Assembly (NCBI RefSeq): GCF_006007885.1
Contig: NZ_VCRO01000007.1
Location: forward strand, 124,001 to 188,000
Length of the DNA stretch: 64,000 nt
Direction: 5' to 3'
From: Alteribacter natronophilus
Lineage (GTDB): Bacteria; Bacillota; Bacilli; Bacillales; Salisediminibacteriaceae
Shown piece after piece: positions 16,102-23,923 of this stretch. Each line of letters begins with the position of its first letter. Within the stretch, counting starts at the first letter, position 1. The notes under the pieces were generated by a model that was not told where the DNA came from, searched no databases, and worked only from the letters and a program-made list of their open reading frames with translations. Position numbers and translations under genes: made by a program.

Positions 16102-16629
16102 CTATTTATCTTCCACTTCCACTTTTCCTTTATCAAAGAAGTCGATTTCAAGATCGAACTCCTGATAATCCGAATCAAGGCTGAAGGCTTCAAGCACGGA
16201 ATCAATCATTTCCTGATCGCTCATGTCAGCACTAAGTTCAATGTCACCGAGAATCGGTTCCAGTTCATCAAGTGCATGCTGTCCTTCAGTATCCACGTTC
16301 TGTCCTTCCCGGGTATCCTCAATATCAGCATCCGGATTTCCGTTGTTGTACTCGTATTCAGCTTCGTACTCTCCTTCGGCATATTCCACTTCCAGGTCAA
16401 AGTTTGAAAATGCAAGATTCTCATACCACTCATCCCCTGTTACCTCATCGGTCATGTCATCTGCTGTATCCGCATCTTCGTCTTCGGTCATCTCCCCGTT
16501 GTTTTCCTCCATCATATCGCCGTTTTCCTCAGCAGTTCCGTCATCTCCCGGCTCGGTATCGGCCGTTCCGCAGGCGAAAATAGAGAATGCAAGGCACGTG
16601 CCGACTGTTACTAAAGTAAAGCGTTTCAT
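16102..16629 (-). CDS. Acidic lipoprotein, YusW-like (paralogue 1)
   Basis: 175 residues. Signal peptide with a lipobox-like FSIFAC places the lipid Cys at residue 20. An acidic linker (about 22-65) is followed by a YusW-like domain of about 110 residues: FSNFDLEVEYAEGEYEAEYEYNN, then IEDTREGQ and a final EFDLEIDFFDKGKVEVE. About half the protein is paralogous to the next gene at 16731-17285, so this is a tandem duplication. Net charge is very negative. Function unknown; exposed on the outer face of the membrane. Confidence 0.78.
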   Translation of the reverse strand: MKRFTLVTVGTCLAFSIFACGTADTEPGDDGTAEENGDMMEENNGEMTEDEDADTADDMTDEVTGDEWYENLAFSNFDLEVEYAEGEYEAEYEYNNGNPDADIEDTREGQNVDTEGQHALDELEPILGDIELSADMSDQEMIDSVLEAFSLDSDYQEFDLEIDFFDKGKVEVEDK

Positions 16630-16699
16630 ACTGATAATTCCTCCATTTCGTTGTTTTCCCTGCTAGAATGGCCAACTGAACCGGGTTTCATACAAAAAC

Positions 16700-16724
16700 A
16701 CCAGCCTGAAAGGAAGGCTGGTGC
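16700..16724 (-). terminator. Terminator between the two YusW-like genes
   Basis: CACCAGCCT and AGGCTGGTG pair around GAAAGGA; on the minus strand it is followed by TTTTTG. Confidence 0.75.
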
Positions 16725-16730
16725 GGGAAA

Positions 16731-17285
16731 TTATTCATCTTCATCTTCAATTTCAGTTTCACCGTTTTCAAAGAATTCCACTTCAAGTTCGAATTCCTCG
16801 TAATCATCTTCAAGATCAAATTCTTCAAGGACAGCATCGCGCATGTCATCATCGCTCATATCCTCTGTCAGGTCAAGGGAGGTGAAGATCGGCTCCAGGT
16901 GATCGAGCGCTTCCTGTCCTTCCATTTCCGTTTCCTGACCATCGCGTGTATCTTCAATTTCAGCCTCTGGATTGCCGTCGTTGTATTCATATTCAACTTC
17001 GTATTCTCCGTGGCCGTATTCAACTTCAAGTTCAAAATCATAGAATGCCAGTTCCTCGTACCATGCACCATCTTCAGTCTGTTCCTCTTCTGTATCAGAA
17101 TCGGTTTCGTCGACATCCGCAGTGTCGGCGCCTTCGTCATCGTAATCTTCTGATTCGGTTACGTCATTGTCCGTGTCGCCTGTGTCTGTCTGGTCATCTG
17201 TGTTCTGGTCTCCATCATCCGTTCCGCAGCCGGTAATAACAGCTCCGAGAGCAATAGTAGCAATTGAAAGTCCAAATTTCTTCAT
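16731..17285 (-). CDS. Acidic lipoprotein, YusW-like (paralogue 2)
   Basis: 184 residues, lipid Cys at residue 20 (AVITGC). A D/E/T-rich linker (about 21-75) is followed by the YusW-like domain (FYDFELEVEYGHGEYEVEY, IEDTRDGQ, then EFELEVEFFENGETEIE). The domain is closely related to the gene at 16102. The signal peptide (MKKFGLSIAT) is almost identical to that of the lipoprotein at 17794-18084, pointing to shared ancestry or exchange of the secretion module. A sigma-B-type promoter lies at 17340-17365. Confidence 0.8.
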   Translation of the reverse strand: MKKFGLSIATIALGAVITGCGTDDGDQNTDDQTDTGDTDNDVTESEDYDDEGADTADVDETDSDTEEEQTEDGAWYEELAFYDFELEVEYGHGEYEVEYEYNDGNPEAEIEDTRDGQETEMEGQEALDHLEPIFTSLDLTEDMSDDDMRDAVLEEFDLEDDYEEFELEVEFFENGETEIEDEDE

Positions 17286-17339
17286 GTGGTCGTCCTCCGT
17301 TTGTTTAAGTCTGGTTGTCTAATTGATCACACGAAAAAT

Positions 17340-17365
17340 GTACCCGGGACAGCCAATTGTTAAAC
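17340..17365 (-). promoter_or_regulatory. Sigma-B-type promoter of YusW-like paralogue 2
   Basis: On the minus strand GTTTAA (17360-17365), 14 bp, GGGTAC (17340-17345); the consensus is GTTTAA-N12-15-GGGTAT. Confidence 0.7.
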
Positions 17366-17379
17366 AGCCAACTGAAATA

Positions 17380-17412
17380 GAGGCTGGAACACTTTACTTA
17401 TGTCCCAGCCTC
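17380..17412 (-). terminator. Terminator-like hairpin equal to the joined ends of repeat family B
   Basis: GAGGCTGG and CCAGCCTC form an 8-bp stem. The right half (AACACTTTACTTATGTCCCAG) is the same as the outer end of family B elements, so this looks like an end-only remnant that now ends the transcript of the 76-residue lipoprotein gene. Confidence 0.6.
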
Positions 17413-17431
17413 AATGAATTGAGTTGAGAAG

Positions 17432-17662
17432 CTATTCGTCGTTCTCATCCTCATCTTCACCATCTTCATCATCTTCATCGTCTTCATCTTCATCCTGATC
17501 CTGATCGGTCTCCCCATCGTCCGCGTCAGGAGCCTCACTGTCACCGCCAGGATCTGCTACATCCGACTGATCTCCGGCATCATGCTCCTCATCGTCAACA
17601 AGACAGCCGGTCATTAAGCCCCCAAGTAAAACGGCGGCGAGGGAAAGTTTTACTCTTTTCAT
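17432..17662 (-). CDS. Small, extremely acidic lipoprotein
   Basis: 76 residues: signal peptide with lipid Cys at residue 20 (GLMTGC), then nearly only D, E, G, S and A, ending in runs of Asp-Glu. It has no folded domain and is probably a disordered, negatively charged surface tether. ATG at 17662 follows AGGAGGAA. Own sigma-B-type promoter at 17703-17728. The low complexity prevents homology assignment. Confidence 0.7.
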   Translation of the reverse strand: MKRVKLSLAAVLLGGLMTGCLVDDEEHDAGDQSDVADPGGDSEAPDADDGETDQDQDEDEDDEDDEDGEDEDENDE

Positions 17663-17702
17663 AGATGCGTTCCTCCTGGTTATATTGGTTATATTTGCAT
17701 AA

Positions 17703-17728
17703 CTACCCGGCCACGGGATGAAATAAAC
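17703..17728 (-). promoter_or_regulatory. Sigma-B-type promoter of the 76-residue lipoprotein gene
   Basis: On the minus strand GTTTAT (17723-17728), 14 bp, GGGTAG (17703-17708). Confidence 0.65.
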
Positions 17729-17793
17729 AGGCAGTAAAAGATAGCAGAAACCCGGGCTGCCAGCGGCACCCGGGGTTTTATAGAATAGCCGGC

Positions 17794-18084
17794 CTATTCA
17801 TCGCCGTCATCTTCAGCCTCGTCTTCGTCCTCATCCTCATCACCGTTCTCGTCGTCTTCGTACAAGTCCTCGTCTTCATCACTTTCTTCATCCTCTGTGT
17901 CTCCGAGCTCTTCCTCGAGTTCTTCTACATCGAGGCCTTCCTCGTCCTCGTCCTCTTCATCCTCACCATTTTCAACAGGGGTACCGATATCGTCGTCCTC
18001 CGTTCCATCATCGCCGTTCCCGCATCCTGCCATAAGAATCATTCCAAGTGTGAGCGTTGCAATAGATAATCCAAATTTTTTCAT
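17794..18084 (-). CDS. Acidic, disordered lipoprotein
   Basis: 96 residues. Signal MKKFGLSIATLTLGMILMAGC gives lipid Cys 21; the rest is an Asp/Glu-rich disordered chain with a short heptad-like part (LDVEELEEELGD). Shares its signal peptide with the gene at 16731. ATG at 18084 follows TTGGAGGAA. Own sigma-B-type promoter at 18126-18151. Function unknown. Confidence 0.7.
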   Translation of the reverse strand: MKKFGLSIATLTLGMILMAGCGNGDDGTEDDDIGTPVENGEDEEDEDEEGLDVEELEEELGDTEDEESDEDEDLYEDDENGDEDEDEDEAEDDGDE

Positions 18085-18125
18085 AGATTCGTTCCTCCAA
18101 TATGGTGAATGTAATTACTTTCAGA

Positions 18126-18151
18126 ATACCCCCGGATAGGAACGCATAAAC
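18126..18151 (-). promoter_or_regulatory. Sigma-B-type promoter of the 96-residue lipoprotein gene
   Basis: On the minus strand GTTTAT (18146-18151), 14 bp, GGGTAT (18126-18131), one mismatch to consensus. Confidence 0.72.
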
Positions 18152-18276
18152 AGAAAGGTGGATATATTTCCGGTTTCGTAATTTTAGTAAGCTAATCTTT
18201 TTTTGGCCGTAATGTTGTATGAAACTCCATTTCGTGATTAAATAGAAGGAGATAAAGATTAGGGGGCTAAGTAATT

Positions 18277-18768
18277 ATGACAAGCCGATTGGAGAGGATG
18301 GCCGGCCATCACATCAGCCTTGTGGGTCATCTTCTTAAGAATAAATACAACGCGAACCTGTCGGAACTTGGACTCACCTCGGCGCAGGCAAGTGTACTTT
18401 ATATACTGTTTCATGAAGGCGAGCAGAAGCAGTCCGAGCTTCAGCGGAGAATGTATGTAAAGGGTTCAACGATGAACGGCATAGTTGAATCAATGCTCAA
18501 ACACGGCCTGATTGAAAAAGAGGCCGGTGAGGAAGACCGTCGGACAAAGATGATCAGGATCACGGAAAAAGGAAGAAAGCTCGAAGAAAAGTTTATGAAA
18601 AAGCTTGAAGAGCTTGAAGCACTTCTCACTGAAGGATTCTCGGATGAGGAGAATCAGATTATGGTTTCCTGGATGAAACGTATGCAGGAAAATCTTAAGG
18701 AAGAGGGAGGTGAGCCTGATGGATCAGAAAGAACAGAGCAGACGGCTGGGAACAGAACCGATACCTAA
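18277..18768 (+). CDS. MarR-family transcriptional regulator
   Basis: 163 residues. Winged helix-turn-helix around residues 30-105: LGLTSAQASVLYILFHEGEQKQSELQRRMYVKGSTMNGIVESMLKHG in pieces, then the wing EEDRRTKMIRITEKGRKL. It probably represses the overlapping MATE exporter gene and itself in response to a toxic ligand. ATG at 18277; the 3' end overlaps the MATE start by 50 bp, so the two are translationally coupled. Confidence 0.88.
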   Translation: MTSRLERMAGHHISLVGHLLKNKYNANLSELGLTSAQASVLYILFHEGEQKQSELQRRMYVKGSTMNGIVESMLKHGLIEKEAGEEDRRTKMIRITEKGRKLEEKFMKKLEELEALLTEGFSDEENQIMVSWMKRMQENLKEEGGEPDGSERTEQTAGNRTDT

Positions 18769-20137
18769 ACTTCTCCGCAACATGTCCATTCCCGCCATGG
18801 TCGGAGTCTTTGTGATGGGGCTCTACAACCTCGTGGATACGATTTTCATTTCCTGGTTTGTGGGAGTGGAAGGCGTGGCCGGGGTTACGATCGCTTTTCC
18901 TGTCATGCTCATTATTATGGCAGTAGCTGCAGCTGTCGGAATTGGTGGTGCCTCTGTTATCTCCCGGCGTCTCGGCGAGGGCAGGGGACATGAAGCGAAT
19001 AAAGTATTCGGAAATATCCTGACGATGATCATTCTTTTCAGTGTGGTTGGCTTTGTCGGGGCATTTACCGTTCTGGATCCGCTCCTGCACCTGTTTGGAG
19101 CAACGGAAGTGACTCTTGGTCACGCTTCCGATTACCTGTTCCCGATCATGCTCGGAACGATCTTTTTCTCATTTGCGTTTGCCACCAACAGTATTATCCG
19201 GTCGGAAGGCAACGCCCGTTTTGCAATGATGACCATGATTATTCCGTCAGTAATCAATATACTTCTGGATCCGGTTTTTATCATCTGGCTTGATATGGGT
19301 GTACAGGGAGCCGCTCTTGCTACTGTGATCGCCCAGGCTTCTGTTTCGATTGTGACGATCCAGTACTTTGTGAAGGGAAAAAGTTCACTTGCACCGGCAC
19401 TGGCCGATTTCCGCCCTGATTTCACCGTCATTAAGGAAGTGATCGTCATCGGGCTTCCTGCACTTGTGCGTCAGGTAGCCGGAAGTGTCATGATGATTGC
19501 GATCAATGCCATGCTTCTTCGTTTCGGCGGGGACTTTTACGTCGGGGTGTTCGGCATTGTCCAGCGTGTAGCCATGTTTACCCTCATGCCGATGCTCGGT
19601 GTACTTCAGGGAATGCAGCCGATCGTCGGGTACAACTATGGGGCTAAACAGTACGGCAGATTGAAGGAAACCGTGTGGCTCGGACTGAAAGTGGTCACTG
19701 TTATGTCAGCTGGCGTTTTTCTGCTGGCGATGTTCGTGCCTCATTGGTTTATGAGGATCTTTACAACCGATCCGGCAACGATTGCCGCCGGTGTGGAAGG
19801 GATGAGAATCATTTTTGCGGCTGCCCTTCTGATCGGCGTGCAGGTTGTGAGCGGAGGAATTTACCAGGCTCTCGGAATGGCGAGGCCGGCACTCATCCTG
19901 TCCATGGCCCGCCAGGTGCTGTTCCTGATTCCACTCGTTCTGATTCTGCCGCACTTTTTCGGTGTTACCGGCGTCTGGCTGGCGTTCCCGATCGCAGACG
20001 TTCTCGCATTTGCTCTGTCCATGTTATTTCTTTACCGTGACCGGAAGCTGTTCCTCGTAAGAACAAAGGGAGATGATCTCCCTCCGCCGTCTCCTGATCC
20101 TGTCCGGGCAAAAGAACCGGAGGGAGCAGGGGTGTAA
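18719..20137 (+). CDS. MATE-family efflux transporter
   Basis: 472 residues, 12 predicted transmembrane helices in two homologous halves, typical of Na+- or H+-coupled multidrug exporters. MATE hallmarks include the opening PIPKLLRNMSIPAMVGVFVMGLYNLVDTIFI and the second-half GMQPIVGYNYGAKQYGR. ATG at 18719 is placed 5-6 nt after GGAGGTGA inside the marR gene; a GTG at 18710 overlaps that site. Substrate unknown. Confidence 0.9.
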   Translation: MDQKEQSRRLGTEPIPKLLRNMSIPAMVGVFVMGLYNLVDTIFISWFVGVEGVAGVTIAFPVMLIIMAVAAAVGIGGASVISRRLGEGRGHEANKVFGNILTMIILFSVVGFVGAFTVLDPLLHLFGATEVTLGHASDYLFPIMLGTIFFSFAFATNSIIRSEGNARFAMMTMIIPSVINILLDPVFIIWLDMGVQGAALATVIAQASVSIVTIQYFVKGKSSLAPALADFRPDFTVIKEVIVIGLPALVRQVAGSVMMIAINAMLLRFGGDFYVGVFGIVQRVAMFTLMPMLGVLQGMQPIVGYNYGAKQYGRLKETVWLGLKVVTVMSAGVFLLAMFVPHWFMRIFTTDPATIAAGVEGMRIIFAAALLIGVQVVSGGIYQALGMARPALILSMARQVLFLIPLVLILPHFFGVTGVWLAFPIADVLAFALSMLFLYRDRKLFLVRTKGDDLPPPSPDPVRAKEPEGAGV

Positions 20138-20155
20138 GTTTAATAGAGTACTTGA

Positions 20156-20189
20156 GTGCCCGGCCCATGATGAAGGCCGGGCACTTTTT
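20156..20189 (+). terminator. Terminator of the marR-MATE operon
   Basis: GTGCCCGGCC and GGCCGGGCAC form a perfect 10-bp stem followed by TTTTTG. Confidence 0.9.
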
Positions 20190-20261
20190 GTTAGGAGATG
20201 GACCTTTCATTTGCGGGGAAAAGAAGAGTGTTACCAACTGTTCAGGTGAAGAGGGGCAGGG

Positions 20262-20307
20262 TTTCAAATAAAATAAAAACTCCCCGGTACAATTTGTACC
20301 TGGGGAG
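20262..20307 (-). terminator. Terminator of the DUF3243 gene
   Basis: CTCCCC-GGTACAA and TTGTACC-GGGGAG pair; on the minus strand it is followed by a T-rich tract (TTTTATTTTATTT). Confidence 0.75.
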
Positions 20308-20321
20308 AAATCAACTTCTGT

Positions 20322-20639
20322 TTAAGAGTTACCGTCTTTCTGAACGAGCTTGACGAGTACGTGTGCCATCTGGTGTTTTTCATCGTCGTCTGCTACTTTC
20401 CACATTTCCTGAAGCAGCTTTTCCTCGCTGTTGCGAGGATCCTCGTGATTTTTCAGGTACTCCGCTACCCGTTCTGCACCTTTAGCCAGCTGTTCTTCGC
20501 CAAGGCCGAGTTTTTCACCTTTCTTGACTTTATCGCCGAGGTAGTTTTCAAATTCATTGAAACTCTGCAGAATTTCGTCTTTTTTTTCCGGGCTCATGTT
20601 TTCTACTTTTTCCTGTGCCTGCTGCTTTGTGTTTGCCAT
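20322..20639 (-). CDS. DUF3243 family protein (YmfJ-like)
   Basis: 105 residues, small soluble helical protein. FENYLGDKVKKGEKLGLGEEQL, EYLKNHEDPRNSEEKLLQEMWKVADDDEKH and MAHVLVKLVQ match the DUF3243 pattern seen in B. subtilis YmfJ. Function unknown. An extra acidic/lysine N-terminal stretch of about 22 residues precedes the domain. ATG at 20639 follows GGAGGGA. A weak sigma-B-type promoter is present at 20682-20707. Confidence 0.8.
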   Translation of the reverse strand: MANTKQQAQEKVENMSPEKKDEILQSFNEFENYLGDKVKKGEKLGLGEEQLAKGAERVAEYLKNHEDPRNSEEKLLQEMWKVADDDEKHQMAHVLVKLVQKDGNS

Positions 20640-20681
20640 GTTAATCCCTCCAAAAAAAGTATAGTTAACTCTGGTTGGTCT

Positions 20682-20707
20682 TTACCTTAATTACGGAACA
20701 GTTAAAC
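20682..20707 (-). promoter_or_regulatory. Weak sigma-B-type promoter of the DUF3243 gene
   Basis: On the minus strand GTTTAA (20702-20707), 14 bp, AGGTAA (20682-20687, four of six). Confidence 0.45.
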
Positions 20708-20800
20708 CTTACCAGGGGGGATTTGGCCCGAAGAGGGTTACCAGTCCACCACAAATCTGAGGACCTCAAAGGGAGGGGGAGGGCGTACCGGACGGCATAA

Positions 20801-20832
20801 AAAAACCGGCCTCAGGAGGCCGGAATAATGAG
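20801..20832 (-). terminator. Terminator of the 66-residue gene
   Basis: CCGGCCTC and GAGGCCGG pair around AG; on the minus strand followed by TTTTTTATGCC. Confidence 0.8.
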
Positions 20833-21033
20833 TTATTCTCTGTTATGGTGAAGGTCGTTGGAGATTTCGCGTTCGATCTGCTGGCTTTCCTTATGACTTT
20901 TTTCCCGGCGCTTTTCCACCTGGATTTTCTTTTCCAGACTTGTATTCAGGCTCTCGTGCCCAAACCCGTGATTCTGCCGAAGGCCTTTTTCCATATGCTC
21001 CGTCACTTTAAGGTCGTCTTCTTTTCCAGTCAT
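20833..21033 (-). CDS. Small charged protein, hypothetical
   Basis: 66 residues, hydrophilic with many Lys, Glu and His; probably helical (LEKKIQVEKRREKSHKESQQ). ATG at 21033 follows AAAGGAG with 8-nt spacing, and a terminator follows the stop. No recognised family. A sigma-B-like promoter at 21120-21145 suggests a stress protein, like its DUF3243 neighbour. Confidence 0.6.
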   Translation of the reverse strand: MTGKEDDLKVTEHMEKGLRQNHGFGHESLNTSLEKKIQVEKRREKSHKESQQIEREISNDLHHNRE

Positions 21034-21119
21034 GATCCGGTCTCCTTTTCTGATTAAAATCGTTTGGAACTTATCCGGCTGCCTGAGCGCAGGAAGCGGA
21101 AAGGTCCAGTTATGTGCCT

Positions 21120-21145
21120 ATTTCCGGTGAGGCTGCCCATTAAAC
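21120..21145 (-). promoter_or_regulatory. Weak sigma-B-type promoter of the 66-residue gene
   Basis: On the minus strand GTTTAA (21140-21145), 14 bp, GGAAAT (21120-21125, four of six). Confidence 0.4.
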
Positions 21146-21255
21146 ATATCCTTCCGGTAAAACCCCGCTTGAACTAGCCTTTCCCCGGCCGGAGTGGAAC
21201 ATACGGGTCCCCGGCATGTTACTATAAAGAAAACTACTGCAAGGAATGATCTCCT

Positions 21256-23121
21256 ATGGAACAGAATGACCGGACACAGCGGCTAAGTGATACACCTCAG
21301 GCTGAAAACAGGGAAAAGCTGGCCCGCATTTATATGACTGCCGTCACCGTACTCGGTGCACTCTTTGTGGCAGCGGGCTTTTTCCAGCTGGAGGTTCCCT
21401 GGTCTTTTTCAATCCTTTTATTACTGGCGCTGTTCCTTCTTATTACCGAGTCTTCTGCCATCCCCGTGTGGAAAGGGGCGATCACGCTCGGCTTTCCCTT
21501 AATCTTTTCCATCGATCTGCTTTTCGGTCTTCCTGTGGCGCTGATTACATATGCAGTCGTTGTTGCTTTCATCCATCAGATGAGAAGGAGGACTCCTTCC
21601 ATCGTAGCGTTCAACCCTGCCCAGCTGGTAATCAGTCTTGCTGCGGGAAAGTGGGCGGCGCTGACACTGACGGGAAGCTGGGTGACGCTCCCGGATTCCC
21701 TTGGCGGGATTCTCGCCTATGCTACTATTTACACCGTGGTATTTTATCTTGTTAATCACCTGCTTGTTGATGTTCTCCTCTGGCTGAGACCCCAGCCGTT
21801 TCCGCTCCATCAGTTTGGGCAGAAATTAGTTCTCGAATCAGCCGGTATGCTGTTTTCCATTTTTTATCTGGGTCTCTTTTTTCTGCTTGGTGATCAGAAC
21901 CGGGGAGATGTTGTGGATATCTTTTCGTTCTTTTTCTTTTTCTCCCCGCTTGTGGGAATTGCCCTCATCGGTTCAAGTAACTTCAAGTTAAGGCGGGAAA
22001 AAGAGCGGCTTGAAGGGCTTGTTACCATAAGTGAAGAACTGAATCGCCATATACCGGACCGGGACTGGCTGAGCGGAATGGAGGAGCACCTTCAGAAACT
22101 GTTTGAATTCGATGCCTTGAGCATCTGGATAAAGAAGGACGGTGAATGGCGAAACGAACTTGATAGGGGCGTTGGCATTGTCATGCCGGATGAAAAAGAG
22201 ATAAACCGGATTGCTGAGGAAACGAAAGAGCTTACAGCTGTCATGTCCGTGGACCGGGATCCTGTATTGAAATCTCTGCTTCACAGCTCCATCCGTTCCG
22301 CTGTCATCTGCCCGATGACTGAGAACGGGGAAATCGGGGGTCTTATACTGGTGGCGAGGCGCAGGCCCCAGGAAACCCGCCCCGATGAACTAAAGGTTGT
22401 GAAAGCTCTTGCCAATCAGCTGGAAGTTGTAACCAGGGGGCGGACCCTCATGATTGAGCGCGAGCAGCGAATGATATTGGAGGAGCGTAACCGGATTGCA
22501 AGAGAAATTCATGACGGCATCGCTCAGTCTGTAGCGGGGACGGTTATGCAGCTGGAGGCTGCCAGGCGGAAAGCTGAAGAAGGTTCGGACGGCTGCCTTG
22601 AAACCATGAACCACGTTCTTCCCGGACTTAGGAAAAGCCTTACGGAAATTCGGGAGTCAATCTATGCGCTGCGGCCTTTTCCCACTGATGCAAGAGGGCT
22701 TTTTAAGGCAGTTAAGGAAGAAACGGACAGGGTTAAACGGGAAAACCCCGCACTCAAATTTCATTTTACGTGGGAGGAAGCCCCTGAGCTTGCCCCGCAG
22801 ATAGAAAAGTTGGTATATAATACTTTTAAGGAAAGCGTTCAAAATGCCATAAAGCACGCAGGTGCAGAGGAGATTACAATCGCGGGGGCCCCGGAGAGTG
22901 ACGGGAGTTTCCGGCTCAGAATTGCAGATGACGGCAGGGGGTTCCTTTTAAGGGACGCCCTTATGAAATCACGTAACGGCAGACATTTCGGAATTTTGAA
23001 TATGAACGAAGAAGCGGCAAAAGCAGATGCCGTGCTGCAGATTGACAGTAGACCCGGGGAAGGAACAGCCATTGAGCTCCATATTCCCGGCGATGAAGAG
23101 GGGAGAGATGACAGTGCCTGA
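21256..23121 (+). CDS. NarL-type sensor histidine kinase with membrane and GAF domains
   Basis: 621 residues. An N-terminal block of about seven to eight helices (residues 25-245) forms an integral membrane sensor, not a simple two-helix loop. Then come a coiled linker and a GAF-like domain (about 258-400), the HisKA_3 dimerisation region with RIAREIHDG (His419 as phospho-acceptor) and a HATPase with DDGRGF and the G2 box PGEGTA. It overlaps the response regulator gene by 14 bp. The signal is unknown; the membrane part does not match DesK or LiaS. Confidence 0.88.
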   Translation: MEQNDRTQRLSDTPQAENREKLARIYMTAVTVLGALFVAAGFFQLEVPWSFSILLLLALFLLITESSAIPVWKGAITLGFPLIFSIDLLFGLPVALITYAVVVAFIHQMRRRTPSIVAFNPAQLVISLAAGKWAALTLTGSWVTLPDSLGGILAYATIYTVVFYLVNHLLVDVLLWLRPQPFPLHQFGQKLVLESAGMLFSIFYLGLFFLLGDQNRGDVVDIFSFFFFFSPLVGIALIGSSNFKLRREKERLEGLVTISEELNRHIPDRDWLSGMEEHLQKLFEFDALSIWIKKDGEWRNELDRGVGIVMPDEKEINRIAEETKELTAVMSVDRDPVLKSLLHSSIRSAVICPMTENGEIGGLILVARRRPQETRPDELKVVKALANQLEVVTRGRTLMIEREQRMILEERNRIAREIHDGIAQSVAGTVMQLEAARRKAEEGSDGCLETMNHVLPGLRKSLTEIRESIYALRPFPTDARGLFKAVKEETDRVKRENPALKFHFTWEEAPELAPQIEKLVYNTFKESVQNAIKHAGAEEITIAGAPESDGSFRLRIADDGRGFLLRDALMKSRNGRHFGILNMNEEAAKADAVLQIDSRPGEGTAIELHIPGDEEGRDDSA

Positions 23122-23761
23122 TATTATGATTGTCGATGATCATACTGTTCTCCGGGACGGTCTGAAAACGATCTTTTCAATGGAAAAGGGATTTAATGTA
23201 GTCGCAGAAGCGGAATCAGGGGAGGAAGCGCTGAGAACTCTTGAGGATATTCAGCCGGAAGTTGTCATTATGGACATCAACCTTCCGGGAAAAAACGGCG
23301 TCGAAGTCACGGCTGAAATTAAAGCGCAGTGGCCTGACGTCAAAGTTCTCATTCTGACAATGTATAAACACGATGAATACTTTATGTCTGCCATTACGAA
23401 AGGAGCAGAAGGCTATCTTCTGAAAGATGCGCCGTCCGAGGAAGTGGTGGATGCAGTAAAAAGTCTCATGTCCGGAGAAGCGGTGATCCATCCTTCCATG
23501 GCCAAAAAACTGCTTGATCTTCATCAGCATCCTGAAAAAGCACCTGAAAAAAACCAGAATGAACTTACTGCCAGAGAAAAAGAGGTACTTGAATGCCTTG
23601 TGAAAGGGATGAGCAACAAAGACATAGCCGCCGAGCTGTTCATCAGCGATAAAACGGTAAAAATTCACGTGAGCAAAATACTGAGAAAGCTCGGTGTAAA
23701 AAGCCGTTCCCAGGCGGTCATTCATGCGATCCAGAATGACCTCGTACCACTGACGGACTAA
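23108..23761 (+). CDS. NarL/LuxR-family response regulator
   Basis: 217 residues. Receiver domain (residues 5-120) with DD at 10-11, phospho-acceptor Asp56 in VIMDINLPG and Lys near 106 (LLKDAP). LuxR-type helix-turn-helix at the end (LTAREKEVLECLVKGMSNKDIAAELFISDKTVKIHVSKI in pieces). ATG at 23108 was chosen because it begins MTVPDIMIVDDH right at the domain and follows GAGGGGAG. It forms the cognate pair with the upstream kinase. Targets unknown. Confidence 0.92.
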   Translation: MTVPDIMIVDDHTVLRDGLKTIFSMEKGFNVVAEAESGEEALRTLEDIQPEVVIMDINLPGKNGVEVTAEIKAQWPDVKVLILTMYKHDEYFMSAITKGAEGYLLKDAPSEEVVDAVKSLMSGEAVIHPSMAKKLLDLHQHPEKAPEKNQNELTAREKEVLECLVKGMSNKDIAAELFISDKTVKIHVSKILRKLGVKSRSQAVIHAIQNDLVPLTD

Positions 23762-23768
23762 AACTTCC

Positions 23769-23804
23769 GGAGTGCTTCCCTGAAACAGGGAGCACTCCTT
23801 TTTT
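23769..23804 (+). terminator. Terminator of the two-component operon
   Basis: GGAGTGCTTCCCTG and CAGGGAGCACTCC pair, followed by TTTTTT. Confidence 0.9.
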
Positions 23805-23923
23805 CATATAAAGGATACTCAGGATGGTCTGCTTCACCCTCGGAACTTACATCTTTGGATTAATTGTGCTGAATTTTCATAAATTTTATAATTAAATTAC
23901 AAATTTCAAGAGGGAGTGACAGG

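Noticed and set aside
15798..16205. Longer 135-codon version of the 73-residue gene
   Set aside because: The extra part overlaps the upstream lipoprotein gene in another frame and has no ribosome site, whereas GTG at 16019 has AAGGAG.
16630..16700. Sigma-B promoter for the first YusW-like gene (16102-16629)
   Set aside because: Only a GTTTTT element and no GGGTAN at the right distance; the other three lipoprotein genes match much better.
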